A DNA stretch of 64,000 nt from Kribbella sp. VKM Ac-2569 (GTDB taxonomy: Bacteria > Actinomycetota > Actinomycetes > Propionibacteriales > Kribbellaceae), in the NCBI RefSeq assembly GCF_004216905.1, contig NZ_SGXJ01000004.1, positions 310,001 through 374,000 of the forward strand, read 5' to 3'. The position numbers and the translations under genes are program-made. The notes beneath the pieces were generated by a model. It was not told the DNA's origin. It was given only the letters and a program-made list of their open reading frames with translations, and searched no databases. Shown here one piece after another: positions 8,468-19,959 of the stretch. How positions within the stretch are numbered: the first letter of the stretch is position 1; each line of letters begins with the position of its first letter.

Positions 8468-9625
8468 CTAGTACGACTTAGGCAGTCCGAGGCTGTGCTG
8501 TGCAACGAAGTTCAGGATCATCTCCCGGCTGACCGGCGCGATCCGGGTCGCCCGGGCCGCGGCGACGAGCGAAGCCACGCCGTACTCGACCGTCATGCCG
8601 TTCCCGCCGAGCGATTGCACCGCCTGGTCGGTGGCGCGGACGGCGACCTCACCCGCCGCGTACTTCGCCATGTTGGCTGCCTCACCCGCCGCGAGATCCT
8701 CGCCCGCGTCGTACAGCGCCGCCGCCTTCTGCATCATCAGGCGGGCCAGTTCGAGCTCGATCTTGATCTGCGCGAGCGGGTGCGCGAGACCTTGATGCGT
8801 GCCGATCGGAGCCTTCCAGACCTGCCGCTCCTTGACGTACGCCGTTGCCTTGTCCAACGCGTGCCGTGCGATGCCGATCGCGAACGCGGACGCCATGATC
8901 CGCTCCGGGTTGAGGCCGGCGAACAACTGCATCAGCGCCGCGTCCTCGGACCCGACGAGCGCTTCACGCGGCAGCTGTACGTCGTCCAGGAACAACGCGT
9001 ACTGCTTGTCCGGGCTGATCAGGTCCATCTCGATCTGCCGGAACTCCACGCCCGGCGCGTCGACCGGCACAATGAAGAGCGCCGGCTTGAGCTTCCCGGT
9101 CCGTGCGTCCTCGGTGCGTCCGACGACCAGGATCGCCTTCGCGACGTCGAGTCCCGAGATGAACACCTTGCGCCCGGTCAGCGACCAGCCGTCATCGGTA
9201 CGGCGGGCCGTGGTGGTGATCTGGTGCGAGTTCGAGCCGGCGTCGGGTTCGGTGATCGCGAACGCCATGATCGTCGTACCGTCGGCGAGACCCGGGAGCC
9301 AGTGCTGCTTCTGCTCGTCGGTGCCGAAACGGGAGATCACCGTGCCGCAGATCGACGGGGACACGACCATCATCAGCAACGGGCAGCCCGCCGAGCCGAG
9401 TTCCTCGAGGACGATCGACAGATCGGCCATGCCACCGCCTCCGCCGCCGTACTGCTCGGGGAGGTTCACGCCGAGGAACCCGAGCTTGCCCGCCTCCAGC
9501 CACAGCTCGGTGGTGTGACCGCCAGTACGAGCCTGCCGGTTGAACCACTCGTAGCCAAACTTCTTGCCGAGCTCGCCGACGACTTTCCGCAGCTCCCCGC
9601 GCTCTTCGGACTCGGTGAAGCTCAT
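8468..9625 (-). CDS. Acyl-CoA dehydrogenase (second of the operon)
   Basis: 385 residues, an FAD enzyme introducing an alpha,beta double bond into acyl-CoA. Visible: 'MAFAITEPDAGSNSHQITTTA' region (FAD/substrate strand) and 'QSLGGNGMTVEYGVASL' near the C-terminus. The usual C-terminal catalytic Glu of MCAD-type enzymes (IYEGT) is replaced by 'RIAPVSRE', but 'LNPERIMASAFA' offers a Glu where isovaleryl-CoA dehydrogenase has its base, so activity is plausible (inference from memory of IVD). The start at 9625 is supported by GAGG 7 nt upstream and by the family N-terminus. The start codon lies in the stem, and the ribosome site in the loop, of a hairpin (9622-9657). Confidence 0.92.
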   Translation of the reverse strand: MSFTESEERGELRKVVGELGKKFGYEWFNRQARTGGHTTELWLEAGKLGFLGVNLPEQYGGGGGGMADLSIVLEELGSAGCPLLMMVVSPSICGTVISRFGTDEQKQHWLPGLADGTTIMAFAITEPDAGSNSHQITTTARRTDDGWSLTGRKVFISGLDVAKAILVVGRTEDARTGKLKPALFIVPVDAPGVEFRQIEMDLISPDKQYALFLDDVQLPREALVGSEDAALMQLFAGLNPERIMASAFAIGIARHALDKATAYVKERQVWKAPIGTHQGLAHPLAQIKIELELARLMMQKAAALYDAGEDLAAGEAANMAKYAAGEVAVRATDQAVQSLGGNGMTVEYGVASLVAAARATRIAPVSREMILNFVAQHSLGLPKSY

Positions 9626-9657
9626 CGGCGTCCTCGCTTCGCTCCGGGCGCCGATGA
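9622..9657. repeat. Hairpin enclosing the start of the dehydrogenase gene
   Basis: Perfect 9-bp arms TCATCGGCG (9622-9630) and CGCCGATGA (9649-9657) around an 18-nt loop whose core is CTCGCTTCGCTC (9633-9644). On the minus strand the ATG at 9625 is inside the stem and the GAGG ribosome site is in the loop. It may set the translation level of the second dehydrogenase relative to the carboxylase upstream. Confidence 0.7.
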
Positions 9658-9683
9658 GGCACGAATCACGCTGTGCTTTCTGA

Positions 9684-9701
9684 TGAACTCGCTGCGCTCG
9701 T

Positions 9702-9704
<3 letters not shown>
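9684..9704. repeat. Second, related hairpin between carboxylase and dehydrogenase genes
   Basis: Short arms TGAAC (9684-9688) and GTTCA (9700-9704) flank CTCGCTGCGCTC (9688-9699), which differs by one base from the loop core of the hairpin 50 nt away. The arms overlap the stop codon of the biotin carboxylase gene. Together the two look like a tandem pair of a small palindromic element. Confidence 0.55.
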
Positions 9705-11639
<1,935 letters not shown>

Positions 11640-11644
11640 TCGAG

Positions 11645-13194
<1,550 letters not shown>

Positions 13195-13198
<4 letters not shown>

Positions 13199-14316
13199 GC
13201 AGTGAACCCCAGTCGTTTGGAGGCGAGGCCGGTCAGGATCTCGGTGGTGCCGCCGCCGATGGCGAGGATCCTCTGGTCGCGGTACTGGCGTTCCACCTCG
13301 GCCTCCCGCATGTACCCGAGACCGCCGTGCAACTGCAGCGCCTGATCGCACACCCACTGCCCGGCCTCGACCGCGGTGTTCTTGGCGAAACACGTCTCGG
13401 CGATCACGTCCTCGCCCGCCTCAGCCCGCCGCGCCACATCGTGCACATAGACCCGCGCCACGGAGATCCGCCGCGCCATCTCGGTCAGCGTGTGCTGCAC
13501 CACCTGCCGCGAAATCAACGGCCGCCCGAACGTGTCCCGCTGACGGCACCACTCGACAGTCAGGTCGAGCGCCCGCTGCGCACCGGCGTACGCCTGCACC
13601 GCCAACGTCAGCCGCTCGGCCACGAAGTTGACCGCGAGCTGCACAAAACCGGAGTCCTGAGCCCCCACCAGATTCTCGGCCGGAACCCGTACGTCGGTGA
13701 ACGACAGCTCAGCCGTGTCCGAGCAGAGCCACCCCATCTTCTCCAGCTTCCGCGACACCGCGAACCCCGGCGTACCGCGCTCGATCACCAGCAAGCTGAT
13801 CCCGTGCGCCCTGGCCTCACCAGTACGAACCGCTGTCGTCACGAAGTCCGCGCGACAACCTGACGTGATGTAGGTCTTCGCGCCGTTCACGACAAACACG
13901 TCACCCTCGCGACGCGCCGTCGTACGGATCGACGCCACATCGGACCCACCACCAGGCTCCGTGATCGCCAGCGCGCCGATCAACTCACCGTCCAGGGTCG
14001 GGCGAACCCACCGCTCGATGTGCTGCTCGTTGCCACCAGCAATGATGTGTGGAAGGGCGATGCCGCAGGTCAGCAGTGACGCGACCAGCCCGCCGGACCC
14101 GCCCGCGTAATGCATTTCCTCAACTGCGCCGAGCGCGTCGAGCAACGACCCACCCCCACCACCGACCGCCTCAGGGAATCCGACGCCCAGCAACCCCAGG
14201 GCGCCCGCCTTCTTGTGCAGCTCCCGCGGCAGCTCGCCGTCCCGCTCCCACTGATCCAGATGTGGCAACACCTCAGCCGCCATGAATCGCCGTACAGACT
14301 CCCGGAAGTCGCTCAC
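13195..14316 (-). CDS. Acyl-CoA dehydrogenase (first of the operon, isovaleryl/citronellyl-type)
   Basis: 373 residues from the GTG at 14316, with GGAGG 7 nt upstream and a 4-nt GTGA overlap with the AtuA stop. FAD-dependent oxidation of an acyl-CoA. Visible: 'GALAITEPGGGSDVASIRTTA' region, 'LHGGLGYMREAEVERQYRD' and 'ILAIGGGTTEILTGLASKRLG'. The IGGGT in place of IYEGT means the C-terminal Glu base is missing; 'NFVAERLTLAVQAYAG' provides a Glu at the position used by isovaleryl-CoA dehydrogenase. It directly precedes the carboxyltransferase, as expected for isovaleryl- or citronellyl-CoA oxidation feeding the carboxylase. Confidence 0.92.
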
Positions 14317-16022
14317 AGCAGCACCTCCGGTACGTCGACGTACCGCGACCGCAGCCACTCGCCGAGCGCCTTCGCCTGCGGATCGAACCGTGCCTGCGCC
14401 GCGACGCCCTCACCCAGCAGGCCCTCGACGACGAAGTTCATCGCCCACAGGTTCGGCAGCAGGTACCGCGTGACGATCAGCGGCTGCGTCTCCGGGAGGA
14501 GCGTCTCGAAGAGCTCGACCGTGAGCGTGTGCGCGAGCCAGCGCCACGCCTTCTCGTCGCGTGCCCACACGCCGACGTTCGCGTCGCCGCCCTTGTCGCC
14601 CGAGCGGGCGCCGGCGATCCGGCCGAGTGGGACCTCGCGGGTCCGCGGCGGTCCGCTCGAGAGCTGCAGCAACGGCATCGGCGCTTCGATGTCGTCGACG
14701 GGCTGCAGCGGTTGCGTCTCCCGCGCAGGTTCGATGATCTGCCGCGACCCGTCGGGCAGTACGACGACGTGCTCCACCTCGTGGATGTCGACGTACCCAG
14801 CGCGGAAGACGCCGTACGGCGAACCGTCGCCGGGCGGCGCGGTGACGTGGAATCCGGGGTAGCTCGCGAGCGCCAGCTCGACCGCGGTGTTGCTGAAGGC
14901 GCGGCCGACGACCTTCGGATCGGGATCCTTCGCCGCGCACCGGAGGAAGACGCTCGCCTCCTCCTCGGACTCGGCGTTCGGCTTCTCGGTCCACGCCAGC
15001 GTCCACTTCAGCTCGGCCGGCCGCTTCGGCAACGCCTGCTCGAGTTGCCGCTGCACCAGCTCGGCCTTCTGCTCCAGCTGCAGCCCGGTGAGCACGAAAT
15101 CGACCTCGTTGCGGAACCCGCCGACGCTGTTCAGCGAGACCTTGTACGTCGGCGGCGGGGCCTCACCGCGGACGCCGGAGATCTTGACGCGGTCGGGACC
15201 GTCGTCGTCCAGCTCGATCGAATCGAGGCGCGTGGTGACGTCCGGACCGGCGTACCGGGCGTCGGTGATCTCGTACAGGAGCTGCGCCTTGACCGTGTCG
15301 ATCGTGACCGCGCCGCCGGTGTTGTCGTGCTTGGTGATCACGCTGCTGCCGTCCGCGTTGATCTCCGCGATCGGGAACCCGGGGCGCCCGAAGTCCCGGA
15401 TCTCGGTGAAGAACGCGTAGTTCCCGCCGGTCGCCTGGCACCCGCACTCGATCACATGCCCGGCGACGACGGCCCCGGCAAGTTCGTCGTACTGCGTCCG
15501 CTTCCACCCGTGATGCGCCGCGGCCGGCCCAACGATCACGGAGGCGTCCGTGACCCGACCGGTCACCACCACATCGGCGCCTGCTTGCAACGCCTCCGCA
15601 ATACCCCACGCGCCTAGGTAGGCGTTCGCCGTCAGCGGCTCGCCCAGCCCGAGCTCCTTTGCGCGCCCGAGCAGATCATCACCCTCGACGTAGGCGATCT
15701 TCGGATGCAACCCGAGCCGGTCGGCCAACTCTTGGATCGCCTGCGCGAGACCAGCCGGGTTCAGCCCGCCCGCATTGCTGACGATCTTCACACCCCGATC
15801 GAGCGCTTCACCCAAGCCGGTCTCGAGCTGCTTCAGGAACGTTCTCGCATAACCCAGTCCTGGGTCCTTCAGGCGATCGCGACCGAGGATCAGCATCGTC
15901 AGCTCAGCCAGGTAGTCCCCGGTCAGCACGTCGAGCGGCCCACCGGTCAGCATCTCCTGCACTGCGCTGAACCGGTCCCCGTAGAAGCCGGACGCGTTAC
16001 CGATGCGGATCGGCTCAGTCAT
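14313..16022 (-). CDS. AtuA family protein (DUF1446 plus C-terminal ferredoxin-fold domain)
   Basis: 569 residues, full length for the family. The N-terminal DUF1446 domain (to about 355: 'RIGNASGFYGDRFSAVQEM', 'KIVSNAGGLNPAGLAQAIQ', 'GADVVVTGRVTDASVIVGP', 'IECGCQATGGNYAFF') is joined to an AtuA-like C-terminal domain (about 458-565: 'IAGARSGDKGGDANVGVWAR'). In Pseudomonas AtuA is needed for growth on acyclic terpenes, but its reaction is not known to me. Its place beside dehydrogenase and carboxylase genes supports a role in branched-chain or isoprenoid acyl-CoA use. It overlaps the upstream gene by 8 nt and the downstream one by 4 nt. Confidence 0.92.
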   Translation of the reverse strand: MTEPIRIGNASGFYGDRFSAVQEMLTGGPLDVLTGDYLAELTMLILGRDRLKDPGLGYARTFLKQLETGLGEALDRGVKIVSNAGGLNPAGLAQAIQELADRLGLHPKIAYVEGDDLLGRAKELGLGEPLTANAYLGAWGIAEALQAGADVVVTGRVTDASVIVGPAAAHHGWKRTQYDELAGAVVAGHVIECGCQATGGNYAFFTEIRDFGRPGFPIAEINADGSSVITKHDNTGGAVTIDTVKAQLLYEITDARYAGPDVTTRLDSIELDDDGPDRVKISGVRGEAPPPTYKVSLNSVGGFRNEVDFVLTGLQLEQKAELVQRQLEQALPKRPAELKWTLAWTEKPNAESEEEASVFLRCAAKDPDPKVVGRAFSNTAVELALASYPGFHVTAPPGDGSPYGVFRAGYVDIHEVEHVVVLPDGSRQIIEPARETQPLQPVDDIEAPMPLLQLSSGPPRTREVPLGRIAGARSGDKGGDANVGVWARDEKAWRWLAHTLTVELFETLLPETQPLIVTRYLLPNLWAMNFVVEGLLGEGVAAQARFDPQAKALGEWLRSRYVDVPEVLL

Positions 16023-16803
16023 GTTGTCCTGCCTGACGACCCTTCCCGGGCAGGCCGGCGAAGGCCTGGATGATCCCCAGCCACTCCTCGGCGTCCGCGC
16101 CTTCGGCCCGCACCGCCAGGTCGTCCCGGTGTCGGCGTTGCGTGGCGAGCAGACAGAAGTCGACCGCCGGCGCAGTCACCCGCTGCGCGGCATCGTCCGG
16201 ACCCCAGGTCCACACGTCGCCGTCCGGGCCGGTGAGTTCGACACGGAACGGTTCGGTGGGCGGCTTGCGGTTGTTGAGCAGGTACGCGAAGTCGCGCGTG
16301 CGGACCGCGAGGTGGGCGACATGCCGCAGACGGTTGCTCGGCTGCCGTTGTACGCCGAGAGCGTCGAACACGTCCTGCCCGTGCGCCCAGGTCTCCATCA
16401 GCCGCGCGGTCGCCATCGACGTCGGGCTCATCGGCGGTCCGTACCACAGCACCTTCTCGCCGGCCGGCACCTTCTTCAGCGCCTCGGCGACCTCGATCCG
16501 GGTCTCCCGCCAGTACGTCAGCAACTGGTCCGGCGGCAGTGCGGCAGTCTCCACTGCGCCGTCATCGACGTACGTCGTCGGACTCTCGGCCGCTGTCTGG
16601 AGGGACTCCTTGAACGCCTCGGGATCGGTCGCGGCCAGCTGCGTCGCCTCGTCGGTCCAGGCCAGGTGGGCGATCTGGTGCGCGATCGTCCAGCCCTCGG
16701 CCGGCGTCGGCGTCGACCACTCCCCGGCGGCCAACCCACCGACCAACCGATCCAGCTCCGCACTCTCGGCCCACAGGTCCGCCAGCACTTCGTCCAGTTG
16801 CAC
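16015..16803 (-). CDS. TIGR03084 family metal-binding protein (DinB-like, mycothiol-dependent type)
   Basis: 262 residues from the GTG at 16803 with GGGAG about 8 nt upstream; first gene of the operon. The N-terminal DinB-like four-helix domain shows metal-type histidines in 'GWTIAHQIAHLAW' and 'LMETWAHGQDVFDALG'; the C-terminal part ('DVWTWGPDDAAQRVTA', 'DFCLLATQRRHRDD') is the small partner domain of mycothiol-dependent maleylpyruvate isomerase relatives. Family members often lie beside AtuA-like genes; the reaction is unknown. A mycothiol-linked step in the pathway, such as isomerisation or detoxification of an intermediate, is only a guess. Confidence 0.88.
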   Translation of the reverse strand: MQLDEVLADLWAESAELDRLVGGLAAGEWSTPTPAEGWTIAHQIAHLAWTDEATQLAATDPEAFKESLQTAAESPTTYVDDGAVETAALPPDQLLTYWRETRIEVAEALKKVPAGEKVLWYGPPMSPTSMATARLMETWAHGQDVFDALGVQRQPSNRLRHVAHLAVRTRDFAYLLNNRKPPTEPFRVELTGPDGDVWTWGPDDAAQRVTAPAVDFCLLATQRRHRDDLAVRAEGADAEEWLGIIQAFAGLPGKGRQAGQHD

Positions 16804-16862
16804 GCTGCACTCCCTCGCGAGGGGCTCGTGCAGCCGAGCGTCCCACGCCCGGGAAAAAGAAT

Positions 16863-16874
16863 CAAGCGTGCTTG
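16863..16874. promoter_or_regulatory. Candidate TetR operator of the catabolic operon
   Basis: CAAGC-GT-GCTTG palindrome, 60 nt upstream of the first operon gene, inside AATCAAGCGTGCTTGTTT. This AAGC..GCTT pattern resembles operators of TetR repressors of acyl-CoA metabolism (from memory). The operon's own TetR, at 6294-6905, is the obvious binder (inference). Confidence 0.5.
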
Positions 16875-16900
16875 TTTTTGGTGACCTGGACCGCCGCGCA

Positions 16901-16920
16901 GGCAGAACTGCGGTTCTGCC
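16901..16920. promoter_or_regulatory. 8-bp inverted repeat in the divergent intergenic region
   Basis: GGCAGAAC (16901-16908) and GTTCTGCC (16913-16920) with a 4-nt centre, between the operon start and the nucleotidyltransferase gene. Operator or small hairpin; nothing in the sequence decides. The rest of the 16804-17042 gap shows no gene. Confidence 0.4.
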
Positions 16921-17042
16921 CGCTGAAACCGGCGGTTGCGGGACTTATGCCTGCGTGGGCGTCCAACTGGTCGGGGACGGCGGGGTGACTGACATGTCAT
17001 GGAGATTGGGTGGGGGAGGTCGGGCGTCACTAGGGTGCGTGG

Positions 17043-17681
17043 GTGGATATGGGATCGCCGATCAGCACGGTCGTGCCGTCGTTGGACGGCCCGGTGCTGC
17101 AGGTGCTGGCCCAGGCCGAGGACGGTCTGTCGGGGCGGCAGATTCACAAGCTCGCCGGCTCCGGAAGCGTCGCGGGTGTGCGGCTCGTACTGCAGCGGCT
17201 GGCGGCGACCGGGTTGGTGCATGTGGACGATCTGGGCAACTCGTTGCTCTATCGCCTCAACCGCAAGCACCTGGTCGCCTCGATCGTCGAGCAGCTCGCA
17301 AACCTCCGCAGTACGTTGGTCGCCCGGCTCGCCGACGAGATCAGCGGCTGGCGGATCCCACCGGTGCACACGAGCGTGTACGGCGCGATCGCGCGCGGTG
17401 ACGGTGATCTCGACAGTGACGTCGACCTGCTGCTGATCCGTCCGGACCGGCACGAGTTCGAGGACGTGCTGTGGGAGGACCAGGTCGGCCGGCTGATGCA
17501 GACCGTCGTCGACCTCACCGGCAACCCGGCTCATGTCTTCGAACTGAGCCAGACCGAGTTCTCGGACCACCTGGCCACCGAGGACCCGATCCTCAACGAC
17601 TGGATGCAGCCGAGCATCCAGCTCACCGGCGTCCCGCTGAACGTCCTCCTGAACGACCTCGAGGCAGCCATTCCCCGCTAA
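17043..17681 (+). CDS. wHTH-nucleotidyltransferase domain protein
   Basis: 212 residues from the GTG at 17043 (an ATG at 17049 is in frame). The N-terminal 80 residues look like a winged helix ('LSGRQIHKLAGSGSVAGVRL', 'RLAATGLVHVDDLGNSLLYR'). A minimal nucleotidyltransferase core follows: 'SVYGAIARGDGDLDSDVDLL' (about 111-130) with the Ser-Asp-x-Asp metal pair (Asp126, Asp128), a variant of GSxARG..SDxDL. Such fusions are found in MNT-type toxin-antitoxin partners and small-molecule-modifying enzymes, but there is no adjacent HEPN gene, so I do not assign a system. Substrate unknown. Confidence 0.82.
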   Translation: MDMGSPISTVVPSLDGPVLQVLAQAEDGLSGRQIHKLAGSGSVAGVRLVLQRLAATGLVHVDDLGNSLLYRLNRKHLVASIVEQLANLRSTLVARLADEISGWRIPPVHTSVYGAIARGDGDLDSDVDLLLIRPDRHEFEDVLWEDQVGRLMQTVVDLTGNPAHVFELSQTEFSDHLATEDPILNDWMQPSIQLTGVPLNVLLNDLEAAIPR

Positions 17682-17742
17682 CCGGAGCCTGTGGGTACGC
17701 TGCCTTTCATCATTGTCAGGACTATCCACCCGGGACCACCCA

Positions 17743-18642
17743 ATGACCCGCATCGCCATCGACGGCGGCCAGTCGGCTCTCCGTCTTCGTGTCCTCCCGT
17801 CCCGACGTACCGGGAGTGGCCCCGGCTACACGCACGGACCGGACGCCGTCTCCAACCTCCTCGAGGCGATTCGCACTGCCGCGTCCGAGGCCGAGCTGAC
17901 CGGTCCGGTCGAGGTCGTTGCTCTCGGCCTCACCGGCTACCCACAGGCACACGGTGCCGCGGAACGGTTCGCGGCCGACGTCGGTGCGGTGCTGAACGCC
18001 GACGAAGTACGTCTCACCCAGGACATGGTTACCGCGCACGCCGGCGCGTTGCCGGACGGGTACGGCGTCGTTGTTGCCGCGGGCACTGGGCTCGTCTGTC
18101 TCGCCGTGGATCGCGACGGCACGTGGCGCAAGCTCGACGGGCACGGGTACCTGTTCGGCGATGCCGGTAGTGCGTTCGCGATCGGCCGCGCCGGGCTGGT
18201 CGCCGTACAGCGGGCTCGGGACGGCCGTGGTCCGGTGACGAAGCTCGCGGACGCCGCGCTCGATCCGGTCGCGCTGTACCGGTCGTCCACGCTGGTCGAT
18301 GACGTGGCCCGCTTCGCACCCGAAGTACTGCGGTGTGCGGCCGAAGGTGATCCGGTCGCGCTCGAACTCCTGGTCCGCGCGGCCGGCGACATCGCCGAGA
18401 CGATCGGCGCCGCGGTCTACCAACTGGCCGGTGAGGGGCCGGTCCCGGTCGCTTGTGTCGGAGGCCTCTTCGACGGTGCCGGTGAGCAGTTGCTGACACC
18501 TGTCCGCGAGGCGCTGCCGTCGCGGGCCAAGCTGACGCCGGCAGCGGGCAACTCGCTCGACGGCGCGGAACGCCTCGCAAGCGGACCAGCCGGAACGTAT
18601 GCCGATCTGATCATCACGCACCGTCGAGCGCGACCTCGATAA
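17743..18642 (+). CDS. BadF/BadG/BcrA/BcrD-family ATPase, probable N-acetylglucosamine-type sugar kinase
   Basis: 299 residues from the ATG at 17743. An ASKHA-fold kinase: phosphate-1 loop 'RIAIDGGQSALRLRV' at the N-terminus, phosphate-2 'VVVAAGTGLVCLAVDRDG' (about 112-130), 'YLFGDAGSAFAIGRAGL', and the adenosine loop 'PVACVGGLFDGAG'. Actinobacterial members are mostly annotated as N-acetylglucosamine or related amino-sugar kinases. The next gene, 69 nt downstream on the same strand, is a ceramidase-like hydrolase, so the pair could act on an imported glycoconjugate; this is conjecture. Confidence 0.85.
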   Translation: MTRIAIDGGQSALRLRVLPSRRTGSGPGYTHGPDAVSNLLEAIRTAASEAELTGPVEVVALGLTGYPQAHGAAERFAADVGAVLNADEVRLTQDMVTAHAGALPDGYGVVVAAGTGLVCLAVDRDGTWRKLDGHGYLFGDAGSAFAIGRAGLVAVQRARDGRGPVTKLADAALDPVALYRSSTLVDDVARFAPEVLRCAAEGDPVALELLVRAAGDIAETIGAAVYQLAGEGPVPVACVGGLFDGAGEQLLTPVREALPSRAKLTPAAGNSLDGAERLASGPAGTYADLIITHRRARPR

Positions 18643-18711
18643 TTACGGTGTAGGCCGTTATCTTGGCATGCATCGTCCGATCAGTGCCGGTACGACAGCT
18701 GGAGACTTCAC

Positions 18712-19959
18712 GTGAACGAACTCCTCCTGGCCGCGACGTCCCTCGACGTCACCCCGCCGCCCGGCCATCGGCTCGACGGGTACGCCGCCCGCGCCGGGCT
18801 CTCGACCGGTGCCGCGGACCCGCTCCGCGCCACCCTGATCTGGTTGTCCACCGAGGACGATCTGGGCGTCCTGTGGCTGACGCTGGACGCGATCGCGGTC
18901 GGGAGCACGCTCTCATCGGAGCTCGCCGCGGCCGCCGGTGCCGCCGCCGGCATCCCGCCGTCGCATGTCGTGGTGTCCGCGTCGCACACCCACTCCGGCC
19001 CGTCCGGATGGACCGGTGAGATTCATCCCGTCATTCCGGCCGAGCGGGAACGGCCACTGGTCGACTCGCTGGTCGGTGCCGTACGGGCGGCCGCGCTCGA
19101 GCGGCACCCGGTGACGGCGAGTTGGCACTCGATCGAGGTGATCGGCGTCGGTACGAACCGGCATCGCAAGAACGGTCCGCACGACACCACCGCCGGCATC
19201 CTCGCGCTGCACGGGCTCGACGGTTCGCTCGACGCGGTGCTGCTGGACTTCGCGTGCCACCCGACGACGTACGGCCCGGAGAACCTGCAGTACTCGGCCG
19301 ATTGGCCGGGAGCCGCGCGCGCTGCTCTCGCTCCCGCCGTGGTCGGTTTCCTGCAAGGAGCTGCGGGTGACGTCAGCCCTCGCTTCACTCGCCAAGGTCG
19401 CGGTGCCGCGGAGGTCGCCCGGCTGGGCGGTCTGCTGGCTTCACGAGTCCGTGAGGCGCTGGCCACCCCTGGCCTGGAACTACCTCAGTCCGCGCCGAGC
19501 ATCCGACGTACCACTCTGACCCTGCCAGTGCGGTCCGTCCCACCCGTCGACGAGTCCGAGAAACTCGTGTCCGCCGTGGAGAGCCGCGTCAACGCCGAGC
19601 CCGTCGGCGGACCCTCAGGCCGCATCTCCCAAACCCTCCTGGAGGGTGCCCGCGGCCAGGCGCTGATGGCCGCCGCCGACCTCCCACCGGCGCTGGACCT
19701 GCCCGTCAGCACCGTCACCATGGGCGACGTCTGCTGGATCAACCTCCCGGTAGAACTCTTCGCCGTCCACGGCGCCTGTCTCCAGGCCGACAGCACACAC
19801 CCCATCACCCGCGTCATCGGCTACACCGACGGCTACTACGGCTACGTAGTAGACCCGTCCGCAGCCGAAGCCGGCACCTACGAAGCCCTCATCACCTTCT
19901 TCGACCAACCCGCCACCAACACCCTCCTCCACGAAACCGCCACCTTCGTCAACAGCTAA
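18712..19959 (+). CDS. Neutral/alkaline ceramidase N-terminal-domain-like protein
   Basis: 415 residues; GTG start with GGAG 8 nt upstream. It matches the amidohydrolase part of neutral ceramidases: the N-terminus 'SLDVTPPPGHRLDGYAAR' (in true ceramidases DITGPxxGVxMMGYA), the zinc-type 'VVSASHTHSGPSGW' (His-x-His), and 'VLLDFACHPTTYGPEN' with another His. There is no signal peptide and no ceramidase C-terminal domain, and the protein is shorter than the 650-700 residues of true ceramidases, so a cytoplasmic hydrolase for an unknown amide is more likely. The 3' end shares 4 nt (CTAA) with the convergent YhgE/Pip gene. Confidence 0.8.
   Translation: MNELLLAATSLDVTPPPGHRLDGYAARAGLSTGAADPLRATLIWLSTEDDLGVLWLTLDAIAVGSTLSSELAAAAGAAAGIPPSHVVVSASHTHSGPSGWTGEIHPVIPAERERPLVDSLVGAVRAAALERHPVTASWHSIEVIGVGTNRHRKNGPHDTTAGILALHGLDGSLDAVLLDFACHPTTYGPENLQYSADWPGAARAALAPAVVGFLQGAAGDVSPRFTRQGRGAAEVARLGGLLASRVREALATPGLELPQSAPSIRRTTLTLPVRSVPPVDESEKLVSAVESRVNAEPVGGPSGRISQTLLEGARGQALMAAADLPPALDLPVSTVTMGDVCWINLPVELFAVHGACLQADSTHPITRVIGYTDGYYGYVVDPSAAEAGTYEALITFFDQPATNTLLHETATFVNS

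Noticed and set aside
7189..8481. Long open frame on the plus strand, opposite the acyl-CoA ligase
   Set aside because: Arg/His-rich translation without domains; the opposite strand has a complete ligase with all motifs. A high-GC shadow frame. The same holds for 10883-13345, 14529-15617, 43320-45221, 51278-54331 (minus) and 57682-60249.
16863..16874. CAAGC/GCTTG as an intrinsic terminator
   Set aside because: Short stem, no adjoining gene end, and located upstream of a divergent start; an operator is more plausible.
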